In this document: positions 36,982 through 45,792 of the stretch, one piece after another
Position numbering within the stretch: the stretch's first letter is position 1
How the letters are laid out: each line of letters opens with the position of its first letter
NCBI GenBank assembly: GCA_028282785.1
Contig: JANQHE010000003.1
Span: 41,165 to 105,164, forward strand
DNA length: 64,000 nt
From: Bacteroidales bacterium
GTDB taxonomy: Bacteria > Bacteroidota > Bacteroidia > Bacteroidales > UBA12077
Direction: 5' to 3'
Translations under genes and position numbers: made by a program
Notes under the pieces: model-generated
The model's input: the letters and a program-made list of their open reading frames with translations, nothing else
What the model was told of the DNA's origin: nothing
Database searches by the model: none

Positions 36982-38583
36982 TTAGTATTTTGATAAGATT
37001 TTAAGGAATTCTGCATTAGGAGTAATCCCTTCTTTATCTTCGGAAAATTCCGGTTTTAGCCTGTTAACAAAGTACATATCAAGCTGAACATTATTTTTTA
37101 CTTCAACTTTTCCACGATGGGTACACTCAAAATAATCCTTAATATATTCATACGTATCACCGGAAACATTAACTTTTTCAACCTCTCCTGATTGCTCCAT
37201 TCTGCTGGCCTTATTTACGGCATCACCCCAAATATCATAAGCGAATTTCTTTTTACCTATTACTCCTGCAATAACTTCACCAGTATGAATTCCTAATCGA
37301 AGTTCCCAGGGAGTTTCGTTTTGTTTTCTCTTCTCCTCGGCATAATCCCGCATAAACTTTTGAATTTTTAAACCGGCTAATGTCACATCAATTGGATTAC
37401 TTTTATTTCTTAATGGCAATCCCCCGGCACACATAAATGCATCACCGATTGTTTTTATTTTTTCAATATAATGCCCTTCAATTATTTCATCGAACTTTTG
37501 TATATAAACATTCAATTCCTTAACAAGCTCTTGACTATCCATTACATTGGTCAGGTTCGAAAAATTCTTAAAATCTGTAAATAAAATACTTACCAGTTTA
37601 TATTGTTTCGATTTTGCAAATCCCTTTTTCTTTAATTGTTCAGCGGTCTCAAAAGGAAGTATATTCAATAATAGTTCGTCCGATTTCTTTCTTTGCTCCT
37701 CAATAAATTCTTTTTGTTTCTCAATCTCCTCTCGTTGCTTTTCTAATAATAAATTAGAACTTTCCAAATGTTCGGTTAAGGTTATTAAACTTTCATTTTT
37801 TGCTTCTAATCTTTCCTCTGCCTCCTTTAACGCTGTAACATTTGATTCTATAGCGATGTATTTTATTATTATATCTTGTTCATTATAAACCGGAGTTAAT
37901 GTTGTTTGTATCCAAATCGGTTCCCCGTATTTGGTTTCCCATTTTTGTTCGTATAAAATACTTTCAGCACCGTTTTTACATTGTTCAATTGCATCTGCCA
38001 ATTTTGGATTTCTGCCGGGATCAAAAATAATTGACTCAAATTTCTCTTTAAATTCTTCCAGAGAGTAACCATACATTCTTTCAAACCCTTCATTAACCCA
38101 CTCAATTTCATTATCATGACTAATAATTACAACACCGGTTGCAGTTTTCTTAGCAACAATCGAAAGCTCGCGAAGCAATTCATGTTCTATATAGATTTCA
38201 TGCTGAAATTCTTTTCTACTCTCTGCCGCTTCAATTCGCATTAGTAATTCATCCTTTGTATACGGTTTCCTTATAAAATCGACTATTCCGTATTCAAAAA
38301 CTCTATCAAAATTAGTACGAGGAGAATATTCGGTAATTAAAATAACAGGAATTCTGTTAGTGGAATTATCCTGCTTTAATGACATGATACTTTCTATACC
38401 ATTTTTAGCAAGAGAATCAACACTTATTAATATGATATTTGGTTTTGCTTTAAGTGCTGTTTGATATATTTCGTTACGAAGTGATCTAACAATTTCAAAT
38501 CTATCTAAATCATCATTTAGAGTTTCTTGCAAATAATGGAAAGAATTTCCCTTATCACTTGCAATTAATATTTTATAACTCAT
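36982..38583 (-). CDS. Class III adenylate cyclase with receiver-like and PAS domains
   Basis: A 533-aa cytoplasmic protein. Domains are a receiver-like domain (1-120), PAS (about 150-255, ending ITALKEAEE-like), a coiled coil (255-315) and a class III cyclase (about 325-500). Both metal aspartates are present (FTDFKNFSNL, TIGDAFMCAGG). The base-recognition residues fit ATP: Lys in KIKTIGDA and Asp in YDIWGDAVNKASRM, which also supplies Asn and Arg. In the receiver the usual phospho-Asp position in NIILISVDS appears to be Ser, while the conserved Lys-Pro (IRKPY) is kept, so it may be a pseudo-receiver. The gene is divergent from the PP2C/SiaB/SiaC cluster, probably its output or partner. Confidence 0.88.
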   Translation of the reverse strand: MSYKILIASDKGNSFHYLQETLNDDLDRFEIVRSLRNEIYQTALKAKPNIILISVDSLAKNGIESIMSLKQDNSTNRIPVILITEYSPRTNFDRVFEYGIVDFIRKPYTKDELLMRIEAAESRKEFQHEIYIEHELLRELSIVAKKTATGVVIISHDNEIEWVNEGFERMYGYSLEEFKEKFESIIFDPGRNPKLADAIEQCKNGAESILYEQKWETKYGEPIWIQTTLTPVYNEQDIIIKYIAIESNVTALKEAEERLEAKNESLITLTEHLESSNLLLEKQREEIEKQKEFIEEQRKKSDELLLNILPFETAEQLKKKGFAKSKQYKLVSILFTDFKNFSNLTNVMDSQELVKELNVYIQKFDEIIEGHYIEKIKTIGDAFMCAGGLPLRNKSNPIDVTLAGLKIQKFMRDYAEEKRKQNETPWELRLGIHTGEVIAGVIGKKKFAYDIWGDAVNKASRMEQSGEVEKVNVSGDTYEYIKDYFECTHRGKVEVKNNVQLDMYFVNRLKPEFSEDKEGITPNAEFLKILSKY

Positions 38584-38748
38584 AGAATTTGAAATCGTTT
38601 ATAATTATCAGTATACGAGTTTAAAAATATAAATTTTAAAATGAATTCGGTCGAATTTCAGCGTTTTTTTATCTTCTGTATTATTACAGTTCGTACTAAT
38701 AATTTAGGCTTTCATCAAAATTTAGAATAGGTTTTAAACTAAAAAATG

Positions 38749-38796
38749 AAAATAACGTAACGGTTTCTGGTTAATTTACCGAACAATCGTTATTTT
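38749..38796. promoter_or_regulatory. Inverted repeat in the cyclase / PP2C divergent region
   Basis: AAAATAACG (38749-38757) and CGTTATTTT (38788-38796) are exact inverted arms 30 bases apart, just before the plus-strand start at 38824. It could be an operator or chance in AT-rich DNA. Confidence 0.25.
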
Positions 38797-38823
38797 TATT
38801 TTTTTCAAAACTCGAAACCTTAA

Positions 38824-40062
38824 ATGATTTTCAAGTTATTAGTTTTAAATTTTAATTCAACAAGCATTGAAGGAATAAATTCTATTGTTAATTCCGAATA
38901 TCCTAATATTGATTTATATATTTTAGATCATCATCGAGATATTTTATCTGACATACAAGCAATATCCCCGGAAATAGTTCTTTTTGATTTGGATAATCAG
39001 CTAAATCCTGAAGAAAAAAGTGAAAAATTACTGTATAGAATTAGTCATGATTTAAACTTACCCGTTATTGCATTTTCGTCGGAAAATATACATAAGGATA
39101 CTTTTGATGCAGGTGCGATTAATTTTATTCAAAAACCTTTCAAGGATGTAACTCTAATTTCAAATATAAAGTCTACTTTGGCACTTATTGACATACAAGA
39201 AGCTATATATGAAAAGGAGCGCGAAATTGAAGAAAAAAATGTACGTATTCAGTTTCAGATTGAGAATGAATTAAAACAAAGAGAAATAATCATTCGAAAG
39301 AATAAAGAAATAATGGCTGATATTCGTTATGCCAGTCGAATTCAGCAAGCTATACTTCCTAGTATTGAATATATAAACGAGCATTTACAAGAGTATTTTA
39401 TTTTACACCAGCCCAAAAGTCATGTTGGTGGGGATTTTTACTGGCTAAATTGTCAGGGCAATAGAAAAATTATTGCTGTTGGTGATTGTACAGGCCATGG
39501 AATTTCCGGAGCTTTAATGCATATGTTGGGTTCAGTTTATTTAAATGAAATAATAAGTGCAGGCACATATGAAACCGCAAGCGATATTTTAGAGCAACTC
39601 AGAGATCATATTATGCGATCGTTAAACCAAACAGGAGAATCAGGAGAAACACAAGACGGATTAGACATTGCTTTGTGTGTAATTGATTGTGATAAAAAGA
39701 AATTACAATATTCCGGAGCAAATAATCCAATTTACATTATTAAAAATAAGGAATTAACAGAAATAAGAGGTGATAGAATGCCTGTCGGGATTCATGTAAA
39801 TTTCGATAAACCATTTACTAACCAGATCATTGATATTGAAAGTAATGATCAGTTGTATTTATTTTCAGATGGATTTGCTGATCAGTTTGGTGGCCCTAAA
39901 AACAAAAAATTCAGGTACAAACAGTTTAAAGAATTATTGATTAACATTTGCCATGAACCAATGAATATTCAGAAAGAAATTCTTAATAATTCGCATGACA
40001 AATGGAGGGGATCTACAGAGCAAATTGATGATATTCTTGTTTTTGGCATAAAAATAAAATAA
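38824..40062 (+). CDS. Receiver / PP2C (SpoIIE-type) phosphatase
   Basis: A 412-aa protein. The receiver domain (1-125) keeps its phospho-Asp in VLFDLDNQ and Lys-Pro in IQKPF. A coiled coil (130-165) leads to a SpoIIE-like PP2C domain: IRYASRIQQAILPS, SHVGGDFYWLNC, VGDCTGHGISGALM, SGANNPIYII and LYLFSDGFADQFGG, with the metal aspartates in place. It would dephosphorylate a serine or threonine on a partner protein, most likely the SiaC protein encoded three genes on. First gene of the plus-strand signalling cluster, 26 bp before the next. Confidence 0.9.
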   Translation: MIFKLLVLNFNSTSIEGINSIVNSEYPNIDLYILDHHRDILSDIQAISPEIVLFDLDNQLNPEEKSEKLLYRISHDLNLPVIAFSSENIHKDTFDAGAINFIQKPFKDVTLISNIKSTLALIDIQEAIYEKEREIEEKNVRIQFQIENELKQREIIIRKNKEIMADIRYASRIQQAILPSIEYINEHLQEYFILHQPKSHVGGDFYWLNCQGNRKIIAVGDCTGHGISGALMHMLGSVYLNEIISAGTYETASDILEQLRDHIMRSLNQTGESGETQDGLDIALCVIDCDKKKLQYSGANNPIYIIKNKELTEIRGDRMPVGIHVNFDKPFTNQIIDIESNDQLYLFSDGFADQFGGPKNKKFRYKQFKELLINICHEPMNIQKEILNNSHDKWRGSTEQIDDILVFGIKIK

Positions 40063-40088
40063 CTTTAACCTTTGTTAATATTATAGTT

Positions 40089-41822
40089 GTGAGAAAAATA
40101 ACAAAAATTGTATTTATACTCTCTTTATTAAGCACACTTTTATGTGATTTATCCTTTTCTCAAGATATAAAAAATGAACTCGCAGGCTATGAAGCAAAAA
40201 TTGAACAACACAAACAAGAGAACAACCCTTCGCTTGAATTAGAATATTTAAATAAAGCGGCTTTTTTGTGTTGGGATAATCAAATGTACGATAAAGCAAT
40301 CAGTTATTTCAAAAGAGTTCTTGAATTAAATAAAAAACTAGGGAACCAAAATGGAGTTCTTCTAAGTATCAATTATTTAGGTGTAATATATGACGAAACA
40401 CAAGATTATGATACTGCAGTTGACTATTTCAAAAAAGCTTTAAATATTTATAGGAACTCAAATGATAAAAAAAATATTTCTTCTTCACTTTTGAATATTT
40501 CGCAAATTTATCAACAATTAACCAATTATGATGAATCTAACAAGGCTGCATTGGAAGGAGTTGAAGTTGCCAAAGAAATTAATGATTTAAAACTGGTTAG
40601 AAGTTTTTATGGAATTCTTGCAAATAATTACCAGAGTCTTGGAAATTCTGAAAAAAGTATTCAATATTTCGACTTGTTTGCTTCAATAGATAAGTTTTTG
40701 AAGAAAGAAGAAATTAAAACCATAAAAGAAGAGTCTGAAACTCAGGTTCAAAAAGCACAACAAGAAAAACAACAAACTCAACAAGAACTTGCAAAACAAA
40801 CTGATAAGCTTAAACAAACCGAAACATCTTTAGCAAAAGTTGAAGAAATTACGAAAGAGCAGCAAATGCAACTTGAATTAAAAGAATCTAAAATTAGAGA
40901 ACAGGCTGCACAATTAAAATTTGAGCGATTAGTAAGAAATATTTTAACATGGGGTATTATTGCCATTTTAGTCTTTTTAGTTGCTCTTGCCGCATTATAC
41001 AGAAAAATACGATCACAAAAAATACAAATCGAAGAACAACGAGATATACTTGATCTACAAAACAAGAAGATAAACTCAAGTATCCAGTACGCCCAGAATA
41101 TACAAAGAGCTATATTACCAGTAAAAAATCAAATAGAAAACTTATTTGAAAGCTTTATTATATATAAACCAAAAGACATTGTATCGGGAGATTTTTATTG
41201 GTTCGCACAAGTAAAAAACACTGCTTTTCTTGCAGCGGTTGACTGTACGGGCCACGGTGTTCCGGGAGCTTTTATGTCTATGATTGGTAACAGTCTTTTA
41301 AATGAAATTGTTTTAGAAAAAAATATTATAGAACCGGCAAAAATATTATCTTTATTAAACGAAAAAATAATTGAATCGTTAAGGCAAGACGAAACTGAAA
41401 ATAACGACGGAATGGATGTTTGTTTTATATCCATTGATATTAAAACAAAGAAAATAACATTTTCAGGAGCAAAAAGGCCCTTGTTCATTTTCAATAAAAA
41501 GACATCCGAGTTTAATGAAATAAAAGGAGACCGACTATCAATTGGTGGTGCGAAAAGGAAAAATAAAGATGAAGAATTTAATAACCATATAATTGATACG
41601 GAAGTGGGAGATATTTTATTTTTATCGTCAGATGGTTTAACTGATCAGAATAATTCTGAAAGAAAAAGATTTGGAAGTAACAGGCTCAGGGAAATTATTT
41701 TAAATAATATTTCAGAGTCAATGGAAAGACAAAAAGAAATGATTGAAAGTGAATTGAGTAATTTCCAAAAAGATGAGGAACAAAGAGATGATATTACTTT
41801 AATTGGCATTAAAATAAATTAA
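40089..41822 (+). CDS. Exported TPR sensor with cytoplasmic PP2C (SiaA-like)
   Basis: A 577-aa membrane phosphatase. After a signal peptide (to about 25) come TPR repeats (about 40-200, MYDKAISYFKRVLELN, DYDTAVDYFKKALNIY), a glutamine-rich coiled coil (210-280), one membrane segment (about 285-303), a further coiled coil and a SpoIIE-like PP2C domain (about 340-577) with DIVSGDFYWFAQV, AVDCTGHGVPGAFM and LFLSSDGLTDQ. It resembles SiaA in function: an outer sensor and inner phosphatase. It starts at GTG (40089) and is 4 bp before the SiaB gene. Confidence 0.88.
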   Translation: MRKITKIVFILSLLSTLLCDLSFSQDIKNELAGYEAKIEQHKQENNPSLELEYLNKAAFLCWDNQMYDKAISYFKRVLELNKKLGNQNGVLLSINYLGVIYDETQDYDTAVDYFKKALNIYRNSNDKKNISSSLLNISQIYQQLTNYDESNKAALEGVEVAKEINDLKLVRSFYGILANNYQSLGNSEKSIQYFDLFASIDKFLKKEEIKTIKEESETQVQKAQQEKQQTQQELAKQTDKLKQTETSLAKVEEITKEQQMQLELKESKIREQAAQLKFERLVRNILTWGIIAILVFLVALAALYRKIRSQKIQIEEQRDILDLQNKKINSSIQYAQNIQRAILPVKNQIENLFESFIIYKPKDIVSGDFYWFAQVKNTAFLAAVDCTGHGVPGAFMSMIGNSLLNEIVLEKNIIEPAKILSLLNEKIIESLRQDETENNDGMDVCFISIDIKTKKITFSGAKRPLFIFNKKTSEFNEIKGDRLSIGGAKRKNKDEEFNNHIIDTEVGDILFLSSDGLTDQNNSERKRFGSNRLREIILNNISESMERQKEMIESELSNFQKDEEQRDDITLIGIKIN

Positions 41823-41826
41823 CCTA

Positions 41827-42351
41827 ATGAATGATACAGTTTTAATTATGACGGGCAAAACGATCTTATCATATAAAGGACCATTCTACATCGAGTTAAT
41901 CTCCGTTTTTGGAACAAACATTAGAAATTTTAATGATTCTTTTAGCAATGCCCGCAAAAAACTATTTAAGATATTCATTGAGCTTTCACAAAACGTATCT
42001 AATTATTCTGAAGATTTTCATATGGTTAATAATGTTCAACGAATTGGCGTTGGAGAACTTACCTTAAAAGAAACAGACGCTTCATATGTTTTTACAACCA
42101 GAAATCAAGTAAAAGATAAAGATGCAAGTATTTTAGCGGAACGTTGTGAATTAGTTAATGCATCAGATCAGTTAAAGTTAAGAGAATTGAAACGGGAACA
42201 AAGATTAAATTCTCCGGGAGAAAAATTCGGGGCAAGAATAGGATTGATACAAGCTGTAATGCTTTCAAAAAATAAATTAGAATATCATATAGATCAGATA
42301 AACGAAAAATTTTCTTATTTTTCACTCACTGTAAAAGTTGATAAAAATTAA
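41827..42351 (+). CDS. SiaB family protein kinase (DUF6272)
   Basis: A 174-aa protein with a GHKL-like fold as in SiaB kinases of Pseudomonas. Visible blocks are ISYKGPFYIELISVFG, IFIELSQNVSNYS with an N-box-like Glu and Asn, GVGELTLKE, and a C-terminal GARIGLIQAVMLSKNKLEYH. It would phosphorylate the SiaC protein encoded 12 bp downstream, opposing the PP2C phosphatases. The DUF assignment rests on pattern and neighbours. Confidence 0.8.
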   Translation: MNDTVLIMTGKTILSYKGPFYIELISVFGTNIRNFNDSFSNARKKLFKIFIELSQNVSNYSEDFHMVNNVQRIGVGELTLKETDASYVFTTRNQVKDKDASILAERCELVNASDQLKLRELKREQRLNSPGEKFGARIGLIQAVMLSKNKLEYHIDQINEKFSYFSLTVKVDKN

Positions 42352-42363
42352 ATAATTCATGTT

Positions 42364-42753
42364 ATGGAAAATATTGCTTTAACAAGCTCACCTACTACAC
42401 CTTATTTCCCTGAGGTTAACTTCGATGTTAATAAAGGAACTTGCGAAATAAGTGGAGAATCGTATATGGAAGAGACTTATAAGTTTTATCTACCGTTAAT
42501 AAATTGGATAAAGGATTTTACTAATAATATTAAGAGGCCAATAGAACTTAATATTAAACTTATTTATCTAAATACAAGCTCTACTAAATGTGTATTAGAT
42601 ATGTTAGAGATATTGAAGGATTATGAAGATGAAGGTGGAAAAGTTAAAGTAAAATGGTATTATGATAAGAGTGATCCTGATATGGTTGATGAAGTTGAAG
42701 ATTTTGAAGCAGAATCAGGTATTAAAATTGAGTTAATTGAATTTGCGCAATAA
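42364..42753 (+). CDS. SiaC family regulatory phosphoprotein (DUF1987)
   Basis: A 129-aa protein with the DUF1987 pattern: TPYFPEVNFDVNKGTCEISG, ESYMEETYKFYLPLINWI and LNTSSTKCVLDMLEIL, where the Thr/Ser of NTSSTK is the probable phosphorylation site. In Pseudomonas SiaC switches between its kinase SiaB and the diguanylate cyclase SiaD. No GGDEF enzyme is encoded here; the neighbouring cyclase is class III. It is the last gene of the cluster and is followed by a terminator. Confidence 0.85.
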   Translation: MENIALTSSPTTPYFPEVNFDVNKGTCEISGESYMEETYKFYLPLINWIKDFTNNIKRPIELNIKLIYLNTSSTKCVLDMLEILKDYEDEGGKVKVKWYYDKSDPDMVDEVEDFEAESGIKIELIEFAQ

Positions 42754-42771
42754 ACTGGCATTTATAAAATC

Positions 42772-42804
42772 AAAGGGCTTTCTATTCGAAAGCCCTTTTT
42801 TATT
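42772..42804. terminator. Bidirectional terminator between siaC-like gene and ilvE
   Basis: An 11-bp stem AAAGGGCTTTC / GAAAGCCCTTT (42772-42782 with 42788-42798), 5-base loop and T-runs on both strands, between convergent genes. Confidence 0.88.
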
Positions 42805-42817
42805 TTAAGGTTTAATA

Positions 42818-43837
42818 TTATTTTATGATCTCAATCCAATTATGTGGATCCGGCTCATCGCCATATTGAATAGCAACCAGTTTGTTGTAAATTTGAGTTG
42901 ATATTGGACCTGCATTACCATCCTTACAGAAAGTATATTTTTTATCTTCATCCATATCGTAAATTTCACCTATTGGAGAAATTATTGCAGCCGTTCCACA
43001 AGCTCCTACCTCCTCAAATGATTCCAATTCGTCGACAGCTACAGGCCTTCTTTCTACCTTTAGCCCCATATCTTCTGCCAATTGCATAATACTCATATTC
43101 GTGATAGATGGCAAAATTGATGTTGATTTTGGTGTAACATAAGTATTATCTTTTATTCCAAAAAAATTAGCTGCACCAATTTCATCAATATATCTTTTAT
43201 GAACAGAATCAAGATACATAGGTGAACCATAACCGGCATCATGCGCTTTAATTACTCCCCGTAAACTTGATGCATAATTACCACCAACTTTAATGTTTCC
43301 AGTACCTAATGGAGCTGCACGGTCCGAATCTTTTACAATAGCAATTTTTACCGGATTGAACCCTTCTTTGAAATATGGCCCAACTGGCGAAACAAATACC
43401 ATGAATAAATATTCTTTTGCCGGTTTTACACCAATCTCAGCACCCGAACCAATTAATAACGGACGCAAATATAAAGCAGCACCTGTTCCATAAGGTGGCA
43501 CAAAACGTTCATTCATTAAAACCGCTTTGGTAATTGCTTCTTTAAAAATTTCCTTTGTGATAGGTTGCATTAGGATACCATGTGCAGATCTTTCCATTCG
43601 TTTAAAATTCTCTTCCCAACGGAATAAACGAATTTTTCCATCTTTTCCACGGTATGCTTTCATTCCTTCGAAAGCTTGTTGCCCATAATGTAATGCAGTA
43701 GCAGAAATATGTAAGTTTAAATATTCAGACGACGAAATTTCCAACTCTCCCCACTTTCCATCTCTGTAATAACATCTGACATTATAATCGGTTTTTAGAT
43801 AACCAAAAGGCAATTCACCCCAGTTTAAATTTGTCAT
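42818..43837 (-). CDS. ilvE: Branched-chain amino acid aminotransferase
   Basis: A 339-aa fold-type IV PLP aminotransferase. It has TALHYGQQAFEGMKAYRG, RLFRWEENFKRM, GGNYASSLRG with the PLP-lysine region IKVGGNYA, DEIGAANFFG and the phosphate-cup segment EVGACGTAAIISPIGEI. It catalyses the last step of Val, Leu and Ile synthesis and the first of their breakdown. Start set at 43837, MTNLNWGELPFGYLKTDY; an upstream 16-codon extension has no family similarity. Single gene. Confidence 0.94.
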   Translation of the reverse strand: MTNLNWGELPFGYLKTDYNVRCYYRDGKWGELEISSSEYLNLHISATALHYGQQAFEGMKAYRGKDGKIRLFRWEENFKRMERSAHGILMQPITKEIFKEAITKAVLMNERFVPPYGTGAALYLRPLLIGSGAEIGVKPAKEYLFMVFVSPVGPYFKEGFNPVKIAIVKDSDRAAPLGTGNIKVGGNYASSLRGVIKAHDAGYGSPMYLDSVHKRYIDEIGAANFFGIKDNTYVTPKSTSILPSITNMSIMQLAEDMGLKVERRPVAVDELESFEEVGACGTAAIISPIGEIYDMDEDKKYTFCKDGNAGPISTQIYNKLVAIQYGDEPDPHNWIEIIK

Positions 43838-44002
43838 AATATTGTGTTTTTGATTTTCATTTTTTTCGCATCCCAAAGATACCAAAATTGAAAATTCATA
43901 TCTTAAAAAAAAGCCTATTACACAACATGAAAATCTGTATCATGCTATTATAAAAGGATTAAGATTTAATTAAATTATAAAAACTACTGATCTAACTGTT
44001 TT

Positions 44003-44989
44003 CTAGAAAACGATAATTTCATGCAAAGACTTTGTGGTCCCCGATAGTTCCTTACTATCCTTCTTTATTGTGTAAGACTCATTACCAATAAATCTTAATA
44101 CTTTCTTACCACCTAACCTATGGTTTTCCGATACTATTTCATGATTTATCTCATCCAATTCTATATTAATATTGACATCACCAAACTCACCGCTATGTTG
44201 TAATAATATCTTATTTGGAATGGTTATTTCCGATTCATCACGTTTTACATATTCAAGTACTTTTGCTTTTAGAATATCATTATATGATGAGCCCTGCATT
44301 TTTAAAATTACGTTTTCTTTACTGGCCATAATTAATTTACTCGAGATAGACCTCTCATCTTCGGAAATTAAAATATAATAAATCGAAATATCTTTATCAA
44401 ATATTTTTCCCCAGCATAATTGGTTTATATTATTTTCGGGTAATGAATTACTCCAAAAATGATCAAAGTACCCGGTTCCTTTAACGTCAATTTTTTGTCC
44501 ATCTCTATTAATAAATCCTTTTACCAAAGCTTTTGGTATAGGGATATTCCAGCCGAAATATTTAGTTCCCGGGATATTTTGATTTATTCTACCATCTCTG
44601 CGATTATTAAATCCCGCGATCTCCGGATAAAATTTCAAATCTATTATAGTACAATTTATCTCTGTATGAATCTCTATATAATCTCCAAGGTCCAGAAACC
44701 AGTTATTTCCAAGTTTGTGATTTAGTTTTTCAGTGCTAAATTCTACTTCATCACTCGAAAATGAATCGGAAATCACCCTTATTTCACCACGTTCAATATG
44801 TTCTACCTGTATACCATATGTAATCGGCAAATTATACGTTTCGTTAATTCTAACCGATATCCTGATTTGATCCCCATTTTCTAATATACTCTCAAAATAC
44901 CAACACTCATAATCCTCTTGGGGATCAAGAATAGGGAGCTTAATTTTTAATGCACTGTTTCTTGGATTATATTTTAGTGTATTTTTCAT
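44003..44989 (-). CDS. AttH/CrtC-like lipocalin-fold protein
   Basis: A 328-aa beta-rich protein without a signal peptide. The features NSALKIKLPILDPQEDYECW, FGWNIPIPKALVKG and KGTGYFDHFWSN match AttH / hydroxyneurosporene-synthase-like double lipocalin proteins; the Tyr-x-Asp-His pair is the conserved block. Some relatives are carotenoid 1,2-hydratases, others have unknown roles. Start chosen at 44989, 20 bp beyond the LytTR stop; a TTG at 45019 would overlap that gene. It is encoded after the LytS/LytTR pair, perhaps as its output. Confidence 0.7.
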   Translation of the reverse strand: MKNTLKYNPRNSALKIKLPILDPQEDYECWYFESILENGDQIRISVRINETYNLPITYGIQVEHIERGEIRVISDSFSSDEVEFSTEKLNHKLGNNWFLDLGDYIEIHTEINCTIIDLKFYPEIAGFNNRRDGRINQNIPGTKYFGWNIPIPKALVKGFINRDGQKIDVKGTGYFDHFWSNSLPENNINQLCWGKIFDKDISIYYILISEDERSISSKLIMASKENVILKMQGSSYNDILKAKVLEYVKRDESEITIPNKILLQHSGEFGDVNINIELDEINHEIVSENHRLGGKKVLRFIGNESYTIKKDSKELSGTTKSLHEIIVF

Positions 44990-45008
44990 AGCTTTTGTTT
45001 GGATTTTG

Positions 45009-45776
45009 TTACCTGTCAAGCCAATTTTTAAATTCCGAAGCTTTTAAACGGCTAATGGTAACCGGTTCATTAAAAGGATCAACTAAACGAACTATCAGTT
45101 TTCCTCCAAAATAAGACTCAAATTTCCTAATGGAATCAATATTTATGATTTGACTTCGGTTTGCTCTGAAAAACATATCAGGGTCCAGCTCCTCCTCAAG
45201 TTTTTCCATTGTAAAATCAACAATATGCTCTTTTTTATCATACATCACTGCAAAGGTAATTCTGTTAACAGTATAAAAATAAGCTATATCCTGTGTTTCA
45301 ATCTTAAAAAATGAAGTTGAACCGGAAATAAGAAACCTTTTTCGATATGTTTTCTCTCCTTTTTTTATTGCTTTTAAAATAGCATCATAGCTCTTTTGAT
45401 TATTATCTTCCGAAGTGTTATTAAATAACCTTTCAAATTTAGTTATGGATAATTCTAATTTTTCTTCTTTTATCGGCTTTAATAAATAGTCAATACTATT
45501 AACCTTAAAAGCCTGGATTGCATATTCATCGTAGGCTGTTGTAAAAATTATCATGCTTTCAATTTTCACATTGTCAAATATTGAAAAGCATATACCATCA
45601 GTAAGCTGAATATCCATAAAAATTAGATCAGGATGATCGTTATTATTAAACCATTCTACAGATTGTTTTACGGTTTCCAAACTTGCAAGAATTTCCCAAT
45701 CCGGACGTAATGATTGTATCATTCCTTTCAACATTCTACTATTATGCAACTCGTCCTCAACAATTACCACTTTCAT
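45009..45776 (-). CDS. LytTR-type response regulator
   Basis: A 255-aa two-domain regulator. The receiver (1-118) has the phospho-Asp in DLIFMDIQLTDG and Lys in YLLKPIKEEK. The C-terminal LytTR DNA-binding domain (about 150-255) has FLISGSTSFFKIETQDIAYF and FFRANRSQIINIDSI. Cognate partner of the sensor kinase encoded 16 bp upstream. Confidence 0.92.
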   Translation of the reverse strand: MKVVIVEDELHNSRMLKGMIQSLRPDWEILASLETVKQSVEWFNNNDHPDLIFMDIQLTDGICFSIFDNVKIESMIIFTTAYDEYAIQAFKVNSIDYLLKPIKEEKLELSITKFERLFNNTSEDNNQKSYDAILKAIKKGEKTYRKRFLISGSTSFFKIETQDIAYFYTVNRITFAVMYDKKEHIVDFTMEKLEEELDPDMFFRANRSQIINIDSIRKFESYFGGKLIVRLVDPFNEPVTISRLKASEFKNWLDR

Positions 45777-45792
45777 AATGCTTGATTTATTT

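Noticed and set aside
36982..38583. Guanylate or diguanylate cyclase
   Set aside because: No GGDEF motif, and the base-selecting residues (Lys and Asp) are those of adenylate cyclases.
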